In this document: positions 38,657-48,813 of the stretch, piece after piece | How positions within the stretch are numbered: the stretch's first letter is position 1 | Layout: every line of letters begins with the position of its first letter | NCBI GenBank assembly: GCA_002401155.1 | Contig: NVSG01000002.1 | Span: 717,462-781,461 of the forward strand | Direction: 5' to 3' | DNA length: 64,000 nucleotides | Source of the DNA: Hyphomicrobiales bacterium | Lineage (GTDB): Bacteria > Pseudomonadota > Alphaproteobacteria > Rhizobiales > Rhizobiaceae | Notes under the pieces: generated by a model | Databases searched by the model: none | What the model saw: only the letters and a program-made list of their open reading frames with translations | What the model was told of the DNA's origin: nothing | Program-made: the position numbers and the translations under genes

Positions 38657-39829
38657 TTATTCCGCTGCTGCGGTCGCTTCATTCACGGTGATCACTTTGA
38701 TCACCTTGTTCTGAATACCTAGCGCGATCTGGCCATTCTTGAGTTTGATAGCCGTATCGCCAAACAGTTCACGCCGCCAACCTTTGAGCGCAGCCACATC
38801 GGCGTTGTCATCAGCAGCAATCTTTTCCAGATCATCAACGGTGGCAATTACCTTGGCTGCAACGCCGTGTGCCTCGACGGTCAATTTAAGCAAGACTTTT
38901 AGCATTTCCGTAGCTGCACCAGACCCTTCCGGGGTCTTTTTCATGCGCGGCATTGTAGGCAATTCATCATTCGGCAGTTCCAGTCCCACCTTCACAATAG
39001 CTAACAGGCTTTCGCCATAACGGTTGCGATCAAAGCCACGTGAAAGGCCGCGCATCTGTGAAATATCTTGCATGGATTTCGGCGGATGGCCGCAAATCTC
39101 GTAGATCGCATCATCCTTGACGACGCGCCCACGCGGCACATTATTTTTCCGCGCCATGGTTTCACGCCATTCAGCAACCAGCTTCATCATGGCAAAATCG
39201 CGTGGTTTACGCACACGCATTTTTAAACGCCGCCAGGCATTTTCAACCGGCATATCATAGGTCTCAGGCGAGGTGAGAATTTCCATTTCCTCGTCCACCC
39301 AGTGAGAGCGATTTTGCTCTTCCAGATTAGCTTTGATCGACTGATAAACATCGCGCAAATGAGTGACATCAGCCAAAGCATAATCAAGCTGTTTGGTGCT
39401 CAACGGACGCCTGCGCCAATCGGTAAAGCGCGAAGATTTATCAATCTGCGCAGAGGTAATTCTGAACACCAATTGGTCATAGGAAATGCTATCGCCAAAG
39501 CCGCAAACCATCGCTGCAACCTGAGTATCAAACACTGGATGAGGGATCAGGTTTCCCAAATTATAGATGATCTCAATATCCTGACGCGCGGCGTGAAAAA
39601 CCTTCACGACGTTTTCATCGCCCATCAATTTAAAAAACGGCGCCAGATCAATGCCCTTGGCCAACACATCAACAATGCAACCATCATCGGGAGACGCCAT
39701 CTGGATCAAGCACAATTCAGGCCAAAATGTAGACTCCCGCAGGAACTCTGTATCGACGGTAACATATGGATGTTGCGCCATTTGCTGGCAAATTTCGGCC
39801 AGATCATCCGTTGTCGTAATAATTTTCAT
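38657..39829 (-). CDS. rnd: Ribonuclease D
   Basis: 3'-5' exoribonuclease acting on tRNA precursors and stable RNA. The 390-residue protein has the DEDDy exonuclease motifs: VTVDTEF (Exo I), FHAARQDIEII (Exo II) and YALADVTHL (Exo III). A helical HRDC-type region follows. I prefer the ATG at 39829, preceded by TAGGTG; a GTG two codons upstream is the other option. It runs convergent with ppx with a 6-base gap. Confidence 0.95.
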   Translation of the reverse strand: MKIITTTDDLAEICQQMAQHPYVTVDTEFLRESTFWPELCLIQMASPDDGCIVDVLAKGIDLAPFFKLMGDENVVKVFHAARQDIEIIYNLGNLIPHPVFDTQVAAMVCGFGDSISYDQLVFRITSAQIDKSSRFTDWRRRPLSTKQLDYALADVTHLRDVYQSIKANLEEQNRSHWVDEEMEILTSPETYDMPVENAWRRLKMRVRKPRDFAMMKLVAEWRETMARKNNVPRGRVVKDDAIYEICGHPPKSMQDISQMRGLSRGFDRNRYGESLLAIVKVGLELPNDELPTMPRMKKTPEGSGAATEMLKVLLKLTVEAHGVAAKVIATVDDLEKIAADDNADVAALKGWRRELFGDTAIKLKNGQIALGIQNKVIKVITVNEATAAAE

Positions 39830-39880
39830 ACGCACCTATAACCAATACAAATATGTTTGTCTCGGTGCGGGTAAAAATAT

Positions 39881-40900
39881 TTACAAAACTTCCTTGCGCA
39901 TTAACGCCGCACCTTGGCCAAGAGCCACCAGTTTAGCCTCTGCAACATCGCGTGAGAGCGGAGTAAGGCCGCAATTGGTGCTGGCCAAAATACGCTCAGC
40001 ATCCGCATGTTCCATGGCGCTGCGAAGCACCGCTGCCACTTGTTCCGGGGTTTCAATCGCGGTATTTGCCACATCAATCACGCCGACCTGAATTTTCTTG
40101 TCCTTCAACAGGCCGATGAGAGACATAGGCACTTTGGAGTTAGCGCATTCGAGCGATACCTGATCGATATTGCTTGAATTGATCGCCGGGAAAATCTCTT
40201 CATATTGGCGCCATTCAGAACCCAGAGATTCTTTCCATTTGATATTGGCTTCAATGCCGTAACCATAGCAAACATGCACAGCTGTTTCGCATTTCAGGCC
40301 CGCAATGGTGCGGTTCAGCGCCTCAATGCCCCATTCCTTCACGTCTTCCATGAATACGTTGAAGGCCGGTTCATCAATTTGCACCACATCAATGCCGATG
40401 GCATCGAGTTCACGCAATTCTTCGTTGAGAATGTCGGCAAAGGCCATCGCCATATCAGCACGACTGCCATAATGGGCATCCGCAATAGTATCGCAAATGG
40501 TCATCGGGCCGGGAATGGTGAATTTCAATTTATTCTTGGTATGGGCGCGGGCAAAGCGCACTTCTTCGCCATGGGCAGACCCTTTGCGTGACAGTTTCCC
40601 CGTTACCTGAGGCACATCCACCACATAACGATTGTCGCGAATGCCCATCTTGGTTTTGTTATCCCAGTCAATGCCGGAAACATGCTCAAGAAAACCATGC
40701 ACAAAGTGAATGCGGAATTGTTCGCCATCGGTGACCGTATCAATGCCCGCATCTTCTTGCAGTTTCAGCCAAACAAGAGCAGCATCCTGCTTGCCACGAA
40801 CCAGTGCCTCGCCCTCCAATTGCCATGGTGCCCAAAGGGTTTCGGTCTTGGCCAGCCATGAAGGTTTCGGAAGGCTTCCTGCAATTGTCGTTTCAAACAT
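39881..40900 (-). CDS. Short MetE-like methionine synthase
   Basis: Cobalamin-independent methionine-synthase family protein of 339 residues, matching only the C-terminal catalytic domain of full MetE. The zinc ligands appear intact: His209-x-Cys211 (VHVCYG), Glu251 (SLECAN) and Cys310 (STNCGLTPL). It also has VVQIDEPAF and GPMTICDTI. Short MetE-like proteins of this kind are known in bacteria and may use a methyl donor other than methyl-tetrahydrofolate-polyglutamate. The donor is unknown. The ATG at 40900 follows GGGA; upstream open frame is not coding. A YigZ-family gene lies upstream on the same strand. Confidence 0.88.
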   Translation of the reverse strand: MFETTIAGSLPKPSWLAKTETLWAPWQLEGEALVRGKQDAALVWLKLQEDAGIDTVTDGEQFRIHFVHGFLEHVSGIDWDNKTKMGIRDNRYVVDVPQVTGKLSRKGSAHGEEVRFARAHTKNKLKFTIPGPMTICDTIADAHYGSRADMAMAFADILNEELRELDAIGIDVVQIDEPAFNVFMEDVKEWGIEALNRTIAGLKCETAVHVCYGYGIEANIKWKESLGSEWRQYEEIFPAINSSNIDQVSLECANSKVPMSLIGLLKDKKIQVGVIDVANTAIETPEQVAAVLRSAMEHADAERILASTNCGLTPLSRDVAEAKLVALGQGAALMRKEVL

Positions 40901-40982
40901 AAGATTTTCCCAGTAAAAATGATTCGCCGCATAACTAACAGAGCAGAAATTCAAGGTCTAGCGGTCATAATGTACCAGACGA

Positions 40983-41537
40983 TTATTCGGAAACACTGTT
41001 GACTGCCATTTCCGGCCCCTCAAAGGTCAGCTCCGCGCCTTTGTCGGAAAAATCACGGTGGGTAACGGTGAGGCCGAAATCCGAAACTTGTTTTTCAATC
41101 GCCGACATCGCGTCAAACCCGCAATTTACCGTGCGCGATACCCATTTATGCCAAACGGCTTTGTCAGCTTCTTCGATTACATGCTTTGCTGCTTTCGAAT
41201 AGGCTCGTGCCAGACCGCCGGTCCCAAGTTTCGTGCCGCCAAAATAACGCACAACGATAACGCCGCAATCGATCAGGTTTTCGCCCTGCATCACCTTCAA
41301 TATCGGCATGCCGGATGTACCAGCTGGTTCGCCATCATCTTTTGCGCTTTCTTCAACGCGGCCATCTTCCATTATTTTGCGAAATGCGGTGACATGATGG
41401 CTGGCTTTTCGATGCTCTTTACGGAGTTCATCTAGCCGGGATTCAAAGCAGGAGGAGGGCACCAGAAACGCGATGAAACGTGACTTTTTCTCTTCCGTTT
41501 CAATCTGGAATTCTCGGGCGGTGGTGTAGAGGGTCAT
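40983..41537 (-). CDS. YigZ/IMPACT family protein
   Basis: Member of the YigZ (UPF0029/IMPACT) family, 184 residues. The family signature is clear in KDDGEPAGTSGMPIL and VVRYFGGTKLGTGGL, preceded by KKSRFIAFLVP. The C-terminal half forms the second small ferredoxin-like domain. The molecular role of bacterial members is unresolved, and nothing here narrows it. The start is ATG at 41537, and the gene is divergent from aspS with 167 bases between them. Confidence 0.93.
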   Translation of the reverse strand: MTLYTTAREFQIETEEKKSRFIAFLVPSSCFESRLDELRKEHRKASHHVTAFRKIMEDGRVEESAKDDGEPAGTSGMPILKVMQGENLIDCGVIVVRYFGGTKLGTGGLARAYSKAAKHVIEEADKAVWHKWVSRTVNCGFDAMSAIEKQVSDFGLTVTHRDFSDKGAELTFEGPEMAVNSVSE

Positions 41538-41704
41538 GGGCGTTTATGGACATATTTTCCAAAAACTACAAACTTCTGCTTTTTTGGTGGTTCAAATAGG
41601 CGATAACCTTGACAAATCAACCCGTCTCATGGTTTGTCGCCCAAAGAAAACAATGATATTCGGCCCCACTAATCTAGGCCGACAAAACAACTCCAGGATA
41701 TAAA

Positions 41705-43492
41705 ATGCACCGTTACCGCAGTCACTCATGTGAAGCCTTGCGCAAATCAGACATTGGAACAAAAGTCCGCCTTTCCGGCTGGGTCCACCGGGTCCGCGAT
41801 CACGGGGGCGTTTTGTTCATCGATCTGCGCGACCATTATGGCCTGACCCAGATCGTTGCCGATCCGGATAGCCCGGCATTTGCTGCCGCAGAAGTAGTGC
41901 GCGGCGAATGGGTGCTTTGCATCGATGGCGATGTACGTGCTCGCGACGATGCCGCGATTAACCCGAATATGCCCACCGGCGAAATCGAAATTTACGCCCA
42001 AAACATCGAAGTGCTTTCCAAATCGGAAGAATTGCCACTGCCGGTATTTGGTGAGCCAGATTATCCAGAAGATATTCGCCTGAAATACCGTTTCCTTGAT
42101 CTGCGCCGCGAGACCTTGCATGAAAACATCATGCAGCGCACACGCATCATTTCGACCATGCGCAAGGAAATGGCGAAAGCCGATTTCAACGAATTTTCGA
42201 CACCAATCCTGACGGCATCTTCACCAGAAGGCGCACGCGATTTCCTCGTGCCAAGCCGTGTTCATCAGGGCCAGTTCTATGCTCTGCCTCAGGCACCACA
42301 GCAGTATAAACAGCTGATCATGATGTCGGGTTTCGATAAATATTTCCAGATCGCCCCATGTTTCCGCGATGAAGATCCGCGCGCAGATCGCTTGCCGGGA
42401 GAATTCTACCAGCTCGATCTCGAAATGAGCTTCGTCGAGCAGGAAGATATCCTGAACACCATTGAGCCGGTTATTCGTAACGTTTTTGAAGAATATGCCG
42501 AAGGCAAACCGGTCACCCAGACTTTCACCCGTATCCCTCATGATGTAGCCATGCGCAAATACGGCACTGATAAGCCTGATCTGCGTAACCCTATCGTCAT
42601 GGAAGAAACCACTGAACATTTTGCAGGCTCCGGCTTTAAAGTCTTTGCAGGCATGATTGAGCGCGACCCTAAAGTTGAAATCTGGGGCATTCCGGTAAAA
42701 ACTGGCGGTAGTCGCGCATTTTGTGATCGCATGAATTCATGGGCGCAAAAACAGGGCCAGCCCGGTCTTGGTTATATCTTCTGGCGCGAAGAAGAAGGCA
42801 AACTTGCCGGTGCCGGACCGCTTGCGAAAAACATCGGCGAAGAACGCACCACAGCCATTCTGGAGCAATTCGGTCTTGAAGCGGGCGATGCTTGTTTCTT
42901 CGTTGCAGGCGATCCAAAGAAATTCGCAAGCTTTGCAGGCGATGCTCGTACCCAAGCTGCCGAACAACGCGATTTGATCGACAAAGACCGCTTCGACCTT
43001 TGCTGGGTTGTCGATTTCCCATTCTACGAGTGGGACGAAGAAAACAAATGCGTTGAATTCGCTCACAACCCATTCTCTATGCCCCAAGGCGGCATGGACG
43101 CATTGGAAAATCAGGACCCGCTGACCATCAAAGCTTTTCAATATGATCTGGTCTGCAATGGTTTCGAAATCGCTTCCGGTGGTATCAGAAACCATCTGCC
43201 GGAAACCATGCTCAAAGCTTTCGAGATTGCCGGTCTGGATAAGGAAACTGTTGAAGAGCGCTTCGGTGGCCTTTACCGGGCATTCCAGTACGGTGCGCCA
43301 CCTCATGGCGGCATGGCTGCGGGCGTTGACCGCATCGTGATGTTGTTGGTAGGCGCAATAAACCTTCGCGAAATCACCATGTTCCCAATGAACCAGCAGG
43401 CGGTTGATCTGTTGATGGGCGCACCAAGCGATGTCCAATCCACTCAATTGCGCGATTTGGGCCTGCGGTTGATTCCGGTAGCCAAGGACTGA
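41705..43492 (+). CDS. aspS: Aspartyl-tRNA synthetase
   Basis: Charges tRNA-Asp, and possibly tRNA-Asn, with aspartate. The 595-residue class II enzyme has an OB-fold anticodon-binding domain at the N-terminus ([22 protein letters not shown] near 25). Motif 2 with the [15 protein letters not shown] segment follows, then a GAD-type insertion and motif 3 ([11 protein letters not shown]). The long bacterial form is present. Whether it is discriminating or not depends on the presence of AsnRS or GatCAB elsewhere. AGGAT lies upstream of the ATG. Confidence 0.97.
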   Translation: MHRYRSHSCEALRKSDIGTKVRLSGWVHRVRDHGGVLFIDLRDHYGLTQIVADPDSPAFAAAEVVRGEWVLCIDGDVRARDDAAINPNMPTGEIEIYAQNIEVLSKSEELPLPVFGEPDYPEDIRLKYRFLDLRRETLHENIMQRTRIISTMRKEMAKADFNEFSTPILTASSPEGARDFLVPSRVHQGQFYALPQAPQQYKQLIMMSGFDKYFQIAPCFRDEDPRADRLPGEFYQLDLEMSFVEQEDILNTIEPVIRNVFEEYAEGKPVTQTFTRIPHDVAMRKYGTDKPDLRNPIVMEETTEHFAGSGFKVFAGMIERDPKVEIWGIPVKTGGSRAFCDRMNSWAQKQGQPGLGYIFWREEEGKLAGAGPLAKNIGEERTTAILEQFGLEAGDACFFVAGDPKKFASFAGDARTQAAEQRDLIDKDRFDLCWVVDFPFYEWDEENKCVEFAHNPFSMPQGGMDALENQDPLTIKAFQYDLVCNGFEIASGGIRNHLPETMLKAFEIAGLDKETVEERFGGLYRAFQYGAPPHGGMAAGVDRIVMLLVGAINLREITMFPMNQQAVDLLMGAPSDVQSTQLRDLGLRLIPVAKD

Positions 43493-43540
43493 TACTTACG
43501 AGGCATTATTTTGGGGCAAACAAGATTCGGGAAAATGTGA

Positions 43541-44410
43541 ATGCATAGATTGAGTTTTAAAATTGCCCTTAAGCCGTTGGTCGTTTTGGCCGCGGTTTTA
43601 ATGTTCCTCTTTGTAGCTTCTGCTGCCCATGCTCAATCGATCATCAATCGCGGCGTCTCCATTGGCGGTGGATTGAAGGTCGATATCCATGCGCCCGAAT
43701 CCACCAAAAAGCGCGGCTTGTTTTTCAAGCGGCGCAAGGCTCCCGTTCTGCTTTATGTTCATGGCGGCGGCTGGATTAAGGGCACCCGTGCGAAATCCTA
43801 TCAGCTCGGTAAATTTACCAATAAGCGCGACTGGATGCTGGTCTCCACCGATTATCGCCCTGTGCCACGCACAACGATTGATGGTCAGGTGAACGATGTG
43901 GTTCGCGCCATCCGCTGGGTCAGAAACAACATTAAGCGCTATGGCGGCGATCCAAAGAAAATCGTCATCATGGGCCATTCCGCAGGCTCGCATCTCGTGG
44001 CGATGGTCGCGGCTAAAAAGGTCGGCGGCAAATTGCGCGGCGTGATTTCAAATGATGTGCAGGCTTATGATATGGTCGCCTATGGCGGCATGCGCGGCAG
44101 TCTGCCCCGTGTTTACCAGATAGCCTTTGGATCAAACCTCGCCAATTGGGTAAAGTGGTCGCCAGTCACCCATGTTAAAAAAGGCGAGAAGGGCGGTTAT
44201 CCACCCTATCTCATCATGTATTCAGGCTCCAACTACGAACGGCGCAAGGTATTAGCCCACGGCTTCGCAAGGGAGCTGAAAAACAAGGGCGCCCGCGTTT
44301 CCATGTTTGACGGACGCCATTATACCCACGGCACAATCGCCTCGCGGATAGGCTCAAGCCCGGAAGTAACCCGGGTCGTTGAGCGCTTCCTGCGCAAGGC
44401 GTTCAGATAG
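43541..44410 (+). CDS. Exported alpha/beta hydrolase
   Basis: Secreted or periplasmic esterase-like protein of 289 residues. A signal peptide of about 32 residues ends AHA-QS. The hydrolase fold shows the oxyanion motif YVHGGGWIKG, the nucleophile motif GHSAGS with its Ser, and a likely catalytic His in RHYTHG; an Asp is likely just before in MFDGRH. This fits the carboxylesterase (BD-FAE-like) group. The substrate is unknown. It lies 48 bases after aspS, but there is no sign that they are functionally linked. Confidence 0.85.
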   Translation: MHRLSFKIALKPLVVLAAVLMFLFVASAAHAQSIINRGVSIGGGLKVDIHAPESTKKRGLFFKRRKAPVLLYVHGGGWIKGTRAKSYQLGKFTNKRDWMLVSTDYRPVPRTTIDGQVNDVVRAIRWVRNNIKRYGGDPKKIVIMGHSAGSHLVAMVAAKKVGGKLRGVISNDVQAYDMVAYGGMRGSLPRVYQIAFGSNLANWVKWSPVTHVKKGEKGGYPPYLIMYSGSNYERRKVLAHGFARELKNKGARVSMFDGRHYTHGTIASRIGSSPEVTRVVERFLRKAFR

Positions 44411-44414
44411 CTTC

Positions 44415-45626
44415 CTATTTGCCTTCATTGGCTTTCACGACCACGCCCAGCAAATCAATCAGCGTATGAGGCTGGGTTGAACCAGCTATCATGATTTCCG
44501 TGAAAGGAATGGAGCGCGAAGGTTTGGCGCTGATGGAAATGTCGCCGGGTCGGTTGAGGAACTTCGCCACATTACCAGCCAGCGCACCAATGAATTCCGG
44601 GTTTTGCAGCGGTGCCGCGAACATTGGCAGCATGGTCGGAATCATTCTCACCAGATCACTCTTTGGCATGCCCATCTGCTCGGACTGTAGGTCGAGTATC
44701 CGGTCCACCAAAGATGCGTCCTTATAAGAGAACTCCAGATTATCCAGAGATAATTGCGACATCATCCCCAGTAAGGCGATGTTCTTTTGCTGCAATTCCT
44801 TGGGGTCTATTGTCGTTTGAAGCTCTGCGGAAAGCTTTCTAAAACGAATGGCCAACGCTTCAGTATATCCCGATATGGCACCCGACAGGGTCAAACGACC
44901 GGCGTCTTTTGCGTCAAAACTATATTTGTCGATCACAACTTTGCCGGTATTCATGTCCCAGCTACCCGAAATTGCGATAGCCATCAGTAAATTCTCATAG
45001 CCAAGGGCTTTTCTGCGGGCATTGAATGCAGGATCTTCCCCCAGTTTCAAATTGATATCGATCTCGTTGACACCCATAGCCATGGTTTGTTTTTTTGCAT
45101 CGGCGTCAAATATCATGTCCGTGGAAATTGATTTGATCGTAACGAGATTTTTGCCGCCCACCGAAACGCTCATATCTGCGATATTGTAAGTGCTTCTGGG
45201 ATAATGGAAAAAGGGTGCATCAGCCTGCAACGGATCTGCAAAATAGACATCTTTGCCAACGCCGCCGACAATTGTAACAATAATTTCCTTATCATCAGTT
45301 GTGGAACTGACCAGCGAAAACCCTTCAAATTCAACCAGGCTTGCGGCAAAAGAATTGCCCGGCAATTCTTCAATGCCTTCAAGGCGGATTTTTACTATTT
45401 TTGCAGGTGGGTTTCCCTTCGGCCCTTGAAAGCTGACATCATTAAGAACAAAACCAGCGTCCCCAACAGGCTCCATTGAGCCAAAACGTAACGCCACACC
45501 GCGCGCATTCGCCATGTTCTGAATTTTTGCTACATATTCCGCCGCGTCAAATGCAAAGGCTGTGGTGGAAAGAAAAGCCGATAATAAAAAAACCGAAGAA
45601 AACCGAAAAACTGTCGCGAAACCCAT
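44415..45626 (-). CDS. Exported protein of unknown function
   Basis: I do not recognise a family with certainty. From the ATG at 45626, with AAAGGA upstream, the protein has 403 residues. It has a signal peptide ending in AFA-FD, then a long beta-rich, low-Cys region with repeated LxLSGAISG-like strands (RLTLSGAISGYTEALAIRF). This loosely recalls the AsmA or DUF945-type periplasmic lipid-related proteins, but the similarity is only by feel. A helical part with LQSEQMGMPKSDLVRMIP follows. It runs convergent with the hydrolase gene with a 4-base gap and is divergent from parC. Confidence 0.75.
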   Translation of the reverse strand: MGFATVFRFSSVFLLSAFLSTTAFAFDAAEYVAKIQNMANARGVALRFGSMEPVGDAGFVLNDVSFQGPKGNPPAKIVKIRLEGIEELPGNSFAASLVEFEGFSLVSSTTDDKEIIVTIVGGVGKDVYFADPLQADAPFFHYPRSTYNIADMSVSVGGKNLVTIKSISTDMIFDADAKKQTMAMGVNEIDINLKLGEDPAFNARRKALGYENLLMAIAISGSWDMNTGKVVIDKYSFDAKDAGRLTLSGAISGYTEALAIRFRKLSAELQTTIDPKELQQKNIALLGMMSQLSLDNLEFSYKDASLVDRILDLQSEQMGMPKSDLVRMIPTMLPMFAAPLQNPEFIGALAGNVAKFLNRPGDISISAKPSRSIPFTEIMIAGSTQPHTLIDLLGVVVKANEGK

Positions 45627-45752
45627 AAAAATATCCTTTTCTGCCCCCAATCAGGCCATCAATCTGTAAGATATTGTCAAAATGATGGTGTAAGTCAACT
45701 TGCGGAGTTTAGGACCTTGCATAGGGGGTAATAGGGTTGTAACCCGACAACC

Positions 45753-48014
45753 ATGGGACAAAATTTGATTCCTCCAAATTCTGGAGATGGCGAAGATGGT
45801 ATTGAAAGCGTTGATCTGAAAGCTGCGCTGGAAGAACGCTATCTTGCATATGCACTTTCAACCATCATGGGCCGGGCGCTGCCGGATGTTCGCGATGGGC
45901 TGAAGCCGGTTCACCGGCGGATCTTGCATGCCATGCGCATTTTGAAGCTCGACCCCAATATGGGTTTCAAAAAATGTGCCCGTATTGTCGGCGATGTGAT
46001 CGGTAAATTTCACCCCCACGGAGACCAGTCGGTCTATGACGCGCTGGTGCGTCTGGCGCAATCTTTTGCCGTGCGCTATCCACTGATCGACGGTCAGGGC
46101 AATTTCGGCAATGTGGATGGCGATAACGCCGCCGCTATGCGTTACACCGAAGCGCGCATGACCGAAGTTGCGACCTTGCTGATGGATGGCATCAACGAAG
46201 ATGCTGTCGATTTTCGCGAGACCTATGACGGCGAAGACCAGGAACCGATTGTTCTTCCCGGCGCTTTCCCAAACCTGCTTGCCAACGGCTCTACCGGCAT
46301 TGCAGTGGGCATGGCAACAAGCATCCCGCCCCACAATGCAGCTGAACTTTGTGAAGCAGCAATTTATCTGATCAAGCATCCCAATGCCAGTATGGAAAAG
46401 CTGGTGGAGATGGTTGAGGGCCCTGATTTCCCGACCGGTGGCATCATCACCGACAGTAAAGAATCGATCATTGAAGCCTATAAGACAGGCCGCGGTGGTT
46501 TCCGTGTCCGCGCCTTTTGGGAAAAGGAAGATACCGGTCGCGGTGGCTATCAGATCATCGTCACCGAAATTCCCTATCAGGTGCAAAAATCTCGCCTGAT
46601 CGAGAAGGTGGCCGATCTTCTGCATAATAAACGCCTGCCACTGCTCGGCGATATTCGCGATGAATCCGCAGAAGATATCCGTCTCGTGCTGGAGCCAAAA
46701 TCCCGTTCGGTTGATCCGGAAATTCTGATGGAATCCATGTTCAAACTGACTGATCTGGAAAACCGTATCCCGCTCAATATGAACGTACTTTCCCACGGAA
46801 AGATTCCTAAAGTCATGTCGCTGCGCGATGTGTTGAAGGAATGGCTGCAACATCGCCGCGACGTGCTTCAGCGGCGTTCGCGTTACCGTCTGGCACAAAT
46901 TGAACGCAGACTTGAGATACTTGGTGGTCTACTGATTGCCTATCTCAATATCGATGAAGTAATCCGCATCATCCGTTTTGAAGACGAACCGAAGCAGAAG
47001 TTGATCGTACGTTTTGACCTGACAGAAATTCAGGTCGAAGCCATCCTCAACATGCGTTTGCGTGCATTGGCCAAGCTTGAAGAAATCGAAATCGCCAAGG
47101 AAGACAAGAAGCTTTCGGAAGAAAAGGCCCAAATCGAAGAATTGCTGGGTTCTGAAGATAAGCAATGGGCAACCATCAAGTGGGAAGTAAACGACGTCCG
47201 CAAGAAGTTCGGCAAGGATACGGTGCTCGGCGCCAGACGCACCCGCTTTGCCAAAGCGCCAGAACACGATATCGAAGCCATCCAGAACGCCATGATTGAA
47301 AAAGAACCGGTGACCATTGTTCTTTCCAAACTCGGCTGGATCAGAGCCATGAAAGGACACATGGCCGACTTCGATGTGCTGACCTTTAAAGAGGGTGACG
47401 CGCTCAAAACCGCTTTCCATGCGGAAACAATCGATAAGGTCGTGCTGTTCACAACCAATGGCAAGTTCTTCACGCTAGGTGCCGATAAATTGCCCGGCGG
47501 ACGCGGTCACGGAGAACCCGTGCGCGTGCTGATGGATATGGACAATGACGTGGATATCATCGATGCCTTCAAGCATGATCCGAAACGAAAACTGCTGATC
47601 GCTTCAACCATCGGCAATGGTTTCGTGGTGCCGGAAGCAGACGTTATCGCCAACACTCGCAAGGGTAAGCAGGTGCTAAACGTCAAATTGCCGGTGGAAG
47701 CGCTGCTTTGTGTTACCGTTTCCGGCGATACGATCGCTGTAGTCGGCGAAAATCGTAAAATGCTGGCTTTCCCTCTGAAACAGGTTCCCGAAATGGGCCG
47801 CGGAAAGGGCGTTCGACTGCAAAAATACAAGGATGGCGGCATCAAGGATGTTTGCGTCTTCGATCTGGCAACCGGCCTCACATGGCAAGATACTGCAGGG
47901 CGCACCCATACCCGAAGCAAAGAAGAACTAGGCGAATGGCTGGGCGAACGCGCTCAGGCAGGACGCATGGCACCAAAAGGCTTTCCACGGAGCGGGAAGT
48001 TTACCGGGAATTAG
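45753..48014 (+). CDS. parC: DNA topoisomerase IV subunit A
   Basis: ParC cuts and rejoins DNA in the decatenating topoisomerase IV, with ParE encoded elsewhere. The 753-residue protein has the breakage-reunion domain with catalytic Tyr131 in [11 protein letters not shown] and the [11 protein letters not shown] quinolone-resistance region. A coiled coil (about 430-480) and a beta-pinwheel C-terminal domain of reduced size follow. The position that is Ser80 in E. coli ParC is Gln92 here, and Glu84 corresponds to Asp96. Start at ATG. The shape fits ParC rather than GyrA: no long GyrA-box tail. Confidence 0.95.
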   Translation: MGQNLIPPNSGDGEDGIESVDLKAALEERYLAYALSTIMGRALPDVRDGLKPVHRRILHAMRILKLDPNMGFKKCARIVGDVIGKFHPHGDQSVYDALVRLAQSFAVRYPLIDGQGNFGNVDGDNAAAMRYTEARMTEVATLLMDGINEDAVDFRETYDGEDQEPIVLPGAFPNLLANGSTGIAVGMATSIPPHNAAELCEAAIYLIKHPNASMEKLVEMVEGPDFPTGGIITDSKESIIEAYKTGRGGFRVRAFWEKEDTGRGGYQIIVTEIPYQVQKSRLIEKVADLLHNKRLPLLGDIRDESAEDIRLVLEPKSRSVDPEILMESMFKLTDLENRIPLNMNVLSHGKIPKVMSLRDVLKEWLQHRRDVLQRRSRYRLAQIERRLEILGGLLIAYLNIDEVIRIIRFEDEPKQKLIVRFDLTEIQVEAILNMRLRALAKLEEIEIAKEDKKLSEEKAQIEELLGSEDKQWATIKWEVNDVRKKFGKDTVLGARRTRFAKAPEHDIEAIQNAMIEKEPVTIVLSKLGWIRAMKGHMADFDVLTFKEGDALKTAFHAETIDKVVLFTTNGKFFTLGADKLPGGRGHGEPVRVLMDMDNDVDIIDAFKHDPKRKLLIASTIGNGFVVPEADVIANTRKGKQVLNVKLPVEALLCVTVSGDTIAVVGENRKMLAFPLKQVPEMGRGKGVRLQKYKDGGIKDVCVFDLATGLTWQDTAGRTHTRSKEELGEWLGERAQAGRMAPKGFPRSGKFTGN

Positions 48015-48104
48015 AGTTTGGGTTGTGGATAACTGATATTTACAACCTTAAGTTGATAAACTACAACCACTGAGTGCAATTCAGGTTTTGTAGTCAGGTT
48101 TATC

Positions 48105-48485
48105 ATGCGTATCCGATTCCCGCTTCTTCTTCCTCTTTTCGTCGGCACATCCATATTTATTTCAGGGTGTGCAACAAAGCCGGAGAACATCAAAGCATCC
48201 TATGTTTCTCCACTGGCTTATGAATCCTACGAGTGTGACCAGCTATCAGCAGAGGCCGAGCGGGTTTCTAGCCATGCCGCTGATGTAACCGGTGTCCAAA
48301 GGAAAAAAGCCAAGGGAGATGCGGTCGCAACCGGTGTCGCTCTTATTCTCTTTTGGCCAGCCGTATTTTTCATCAAAGGCAATAACGCAACAGAATCTGA
48401 AGTTGCCCGTCTAAAAGGCGAAATGGAAGCCATTGAAAGAGTAGCGATTCAAAAAAGATGTAGCATCCGGTTTGCGCAAGGTTGA
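48105..48485 (+). CDS. Small lipoprotein with conserved Gly/Val/Trp segment
   Basis: Predicted 126-residue lipoprotein. The N-terminal signal peptide ends in the lipobox FISGC. The mature part has a YESYECDQLSAEAERV helix and a conserved hydrophobic segment DAVATGVALILFWPAVFFIKG near residue 72, followed by a charged helix ending in a Cys. Small lipoproteins of this general make-up are widespread in proteobacteria, but the function is unknown to me. It begins 90 bases after parC in the same direction, and the next gene starts 37 bases after its stop. Confidence 0.8.
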   Translation: MRIRFPLLLPLFVGTSIFISGCATKPENIKASYVSPLAYESYECDQLSAEAERVSSHAADVTGVQRKKAKGDAVATGVALILFWPAVFFIKGNNATESEVARLKGEMEAIERVAIQKRCSIRFAQG

Positions 48486-48522
48486 ATCAGAGTTGAAATC
48501 AGGCAGAGTTGGGAGGCCAAAG

Positions 48523-48813
48523 ATGCAAGATTATAATTTATGGGCAGATTTACTCGACACCTATCAGTCCCTGTCGATCTGGATAAAAACCTTATGGCTG
48601 GTTGTGCCACCAACATTTTTGCTGGTCCTGCTGACCATCATTCTGCGCCACCGAATTGCTTATAAGCGCGCAGATATCAAATTCCCCGGCGATCTAATCT
48701 ATTCCATTCGCCGCGATGAACGAGAACAACTCCACGTCTACCACCACAAAAGCGGCATAGAGAAATCTCCAGCGCTGGTACTGGTCGACGATGTTGGCCG
48801 CGATGTGGTTTAA
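48523..48813 (+). CDS. Small single-helix membrane protein
   Basis: Unrecognised 96-residue protein with one membrane helix near residues 23-43 (TLWLVVPPTFLLVLLTIIL), a short basic stretch, and a soluble C-terminal part (YSIRRDEREQLHVYHHK). I chose the ATG at 48523 because GGGAGG lies 7 bases upstream; the open frame continues upstream but overlaps the preceding lipoprotein gene. It may form a transcript with that gene. Its stop overlaps the end of the SDR gene on the opposite strand by 4 bases. Confidence 0.75.
   Translation: MQDYNLWADLLDTYQSLSIWIKTLWLVVPPTFLLVLLTIILRHRIAYKRADIKFPGDLIYSIRRDEREQLHVYHHKSGIEKSPALVLVDDVGRDVV

Noticed and set aside
41609-41637. TTGACA upstream of aspS as a promoter
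   Set aside because: No acceptable -10 at 16-18 bases; the -35 alone is not enough.
45858-46898. 346-codon minus-strand frame over parC
   Set aside because: Antisense shadow of a firmly identified gene, with no start signal.
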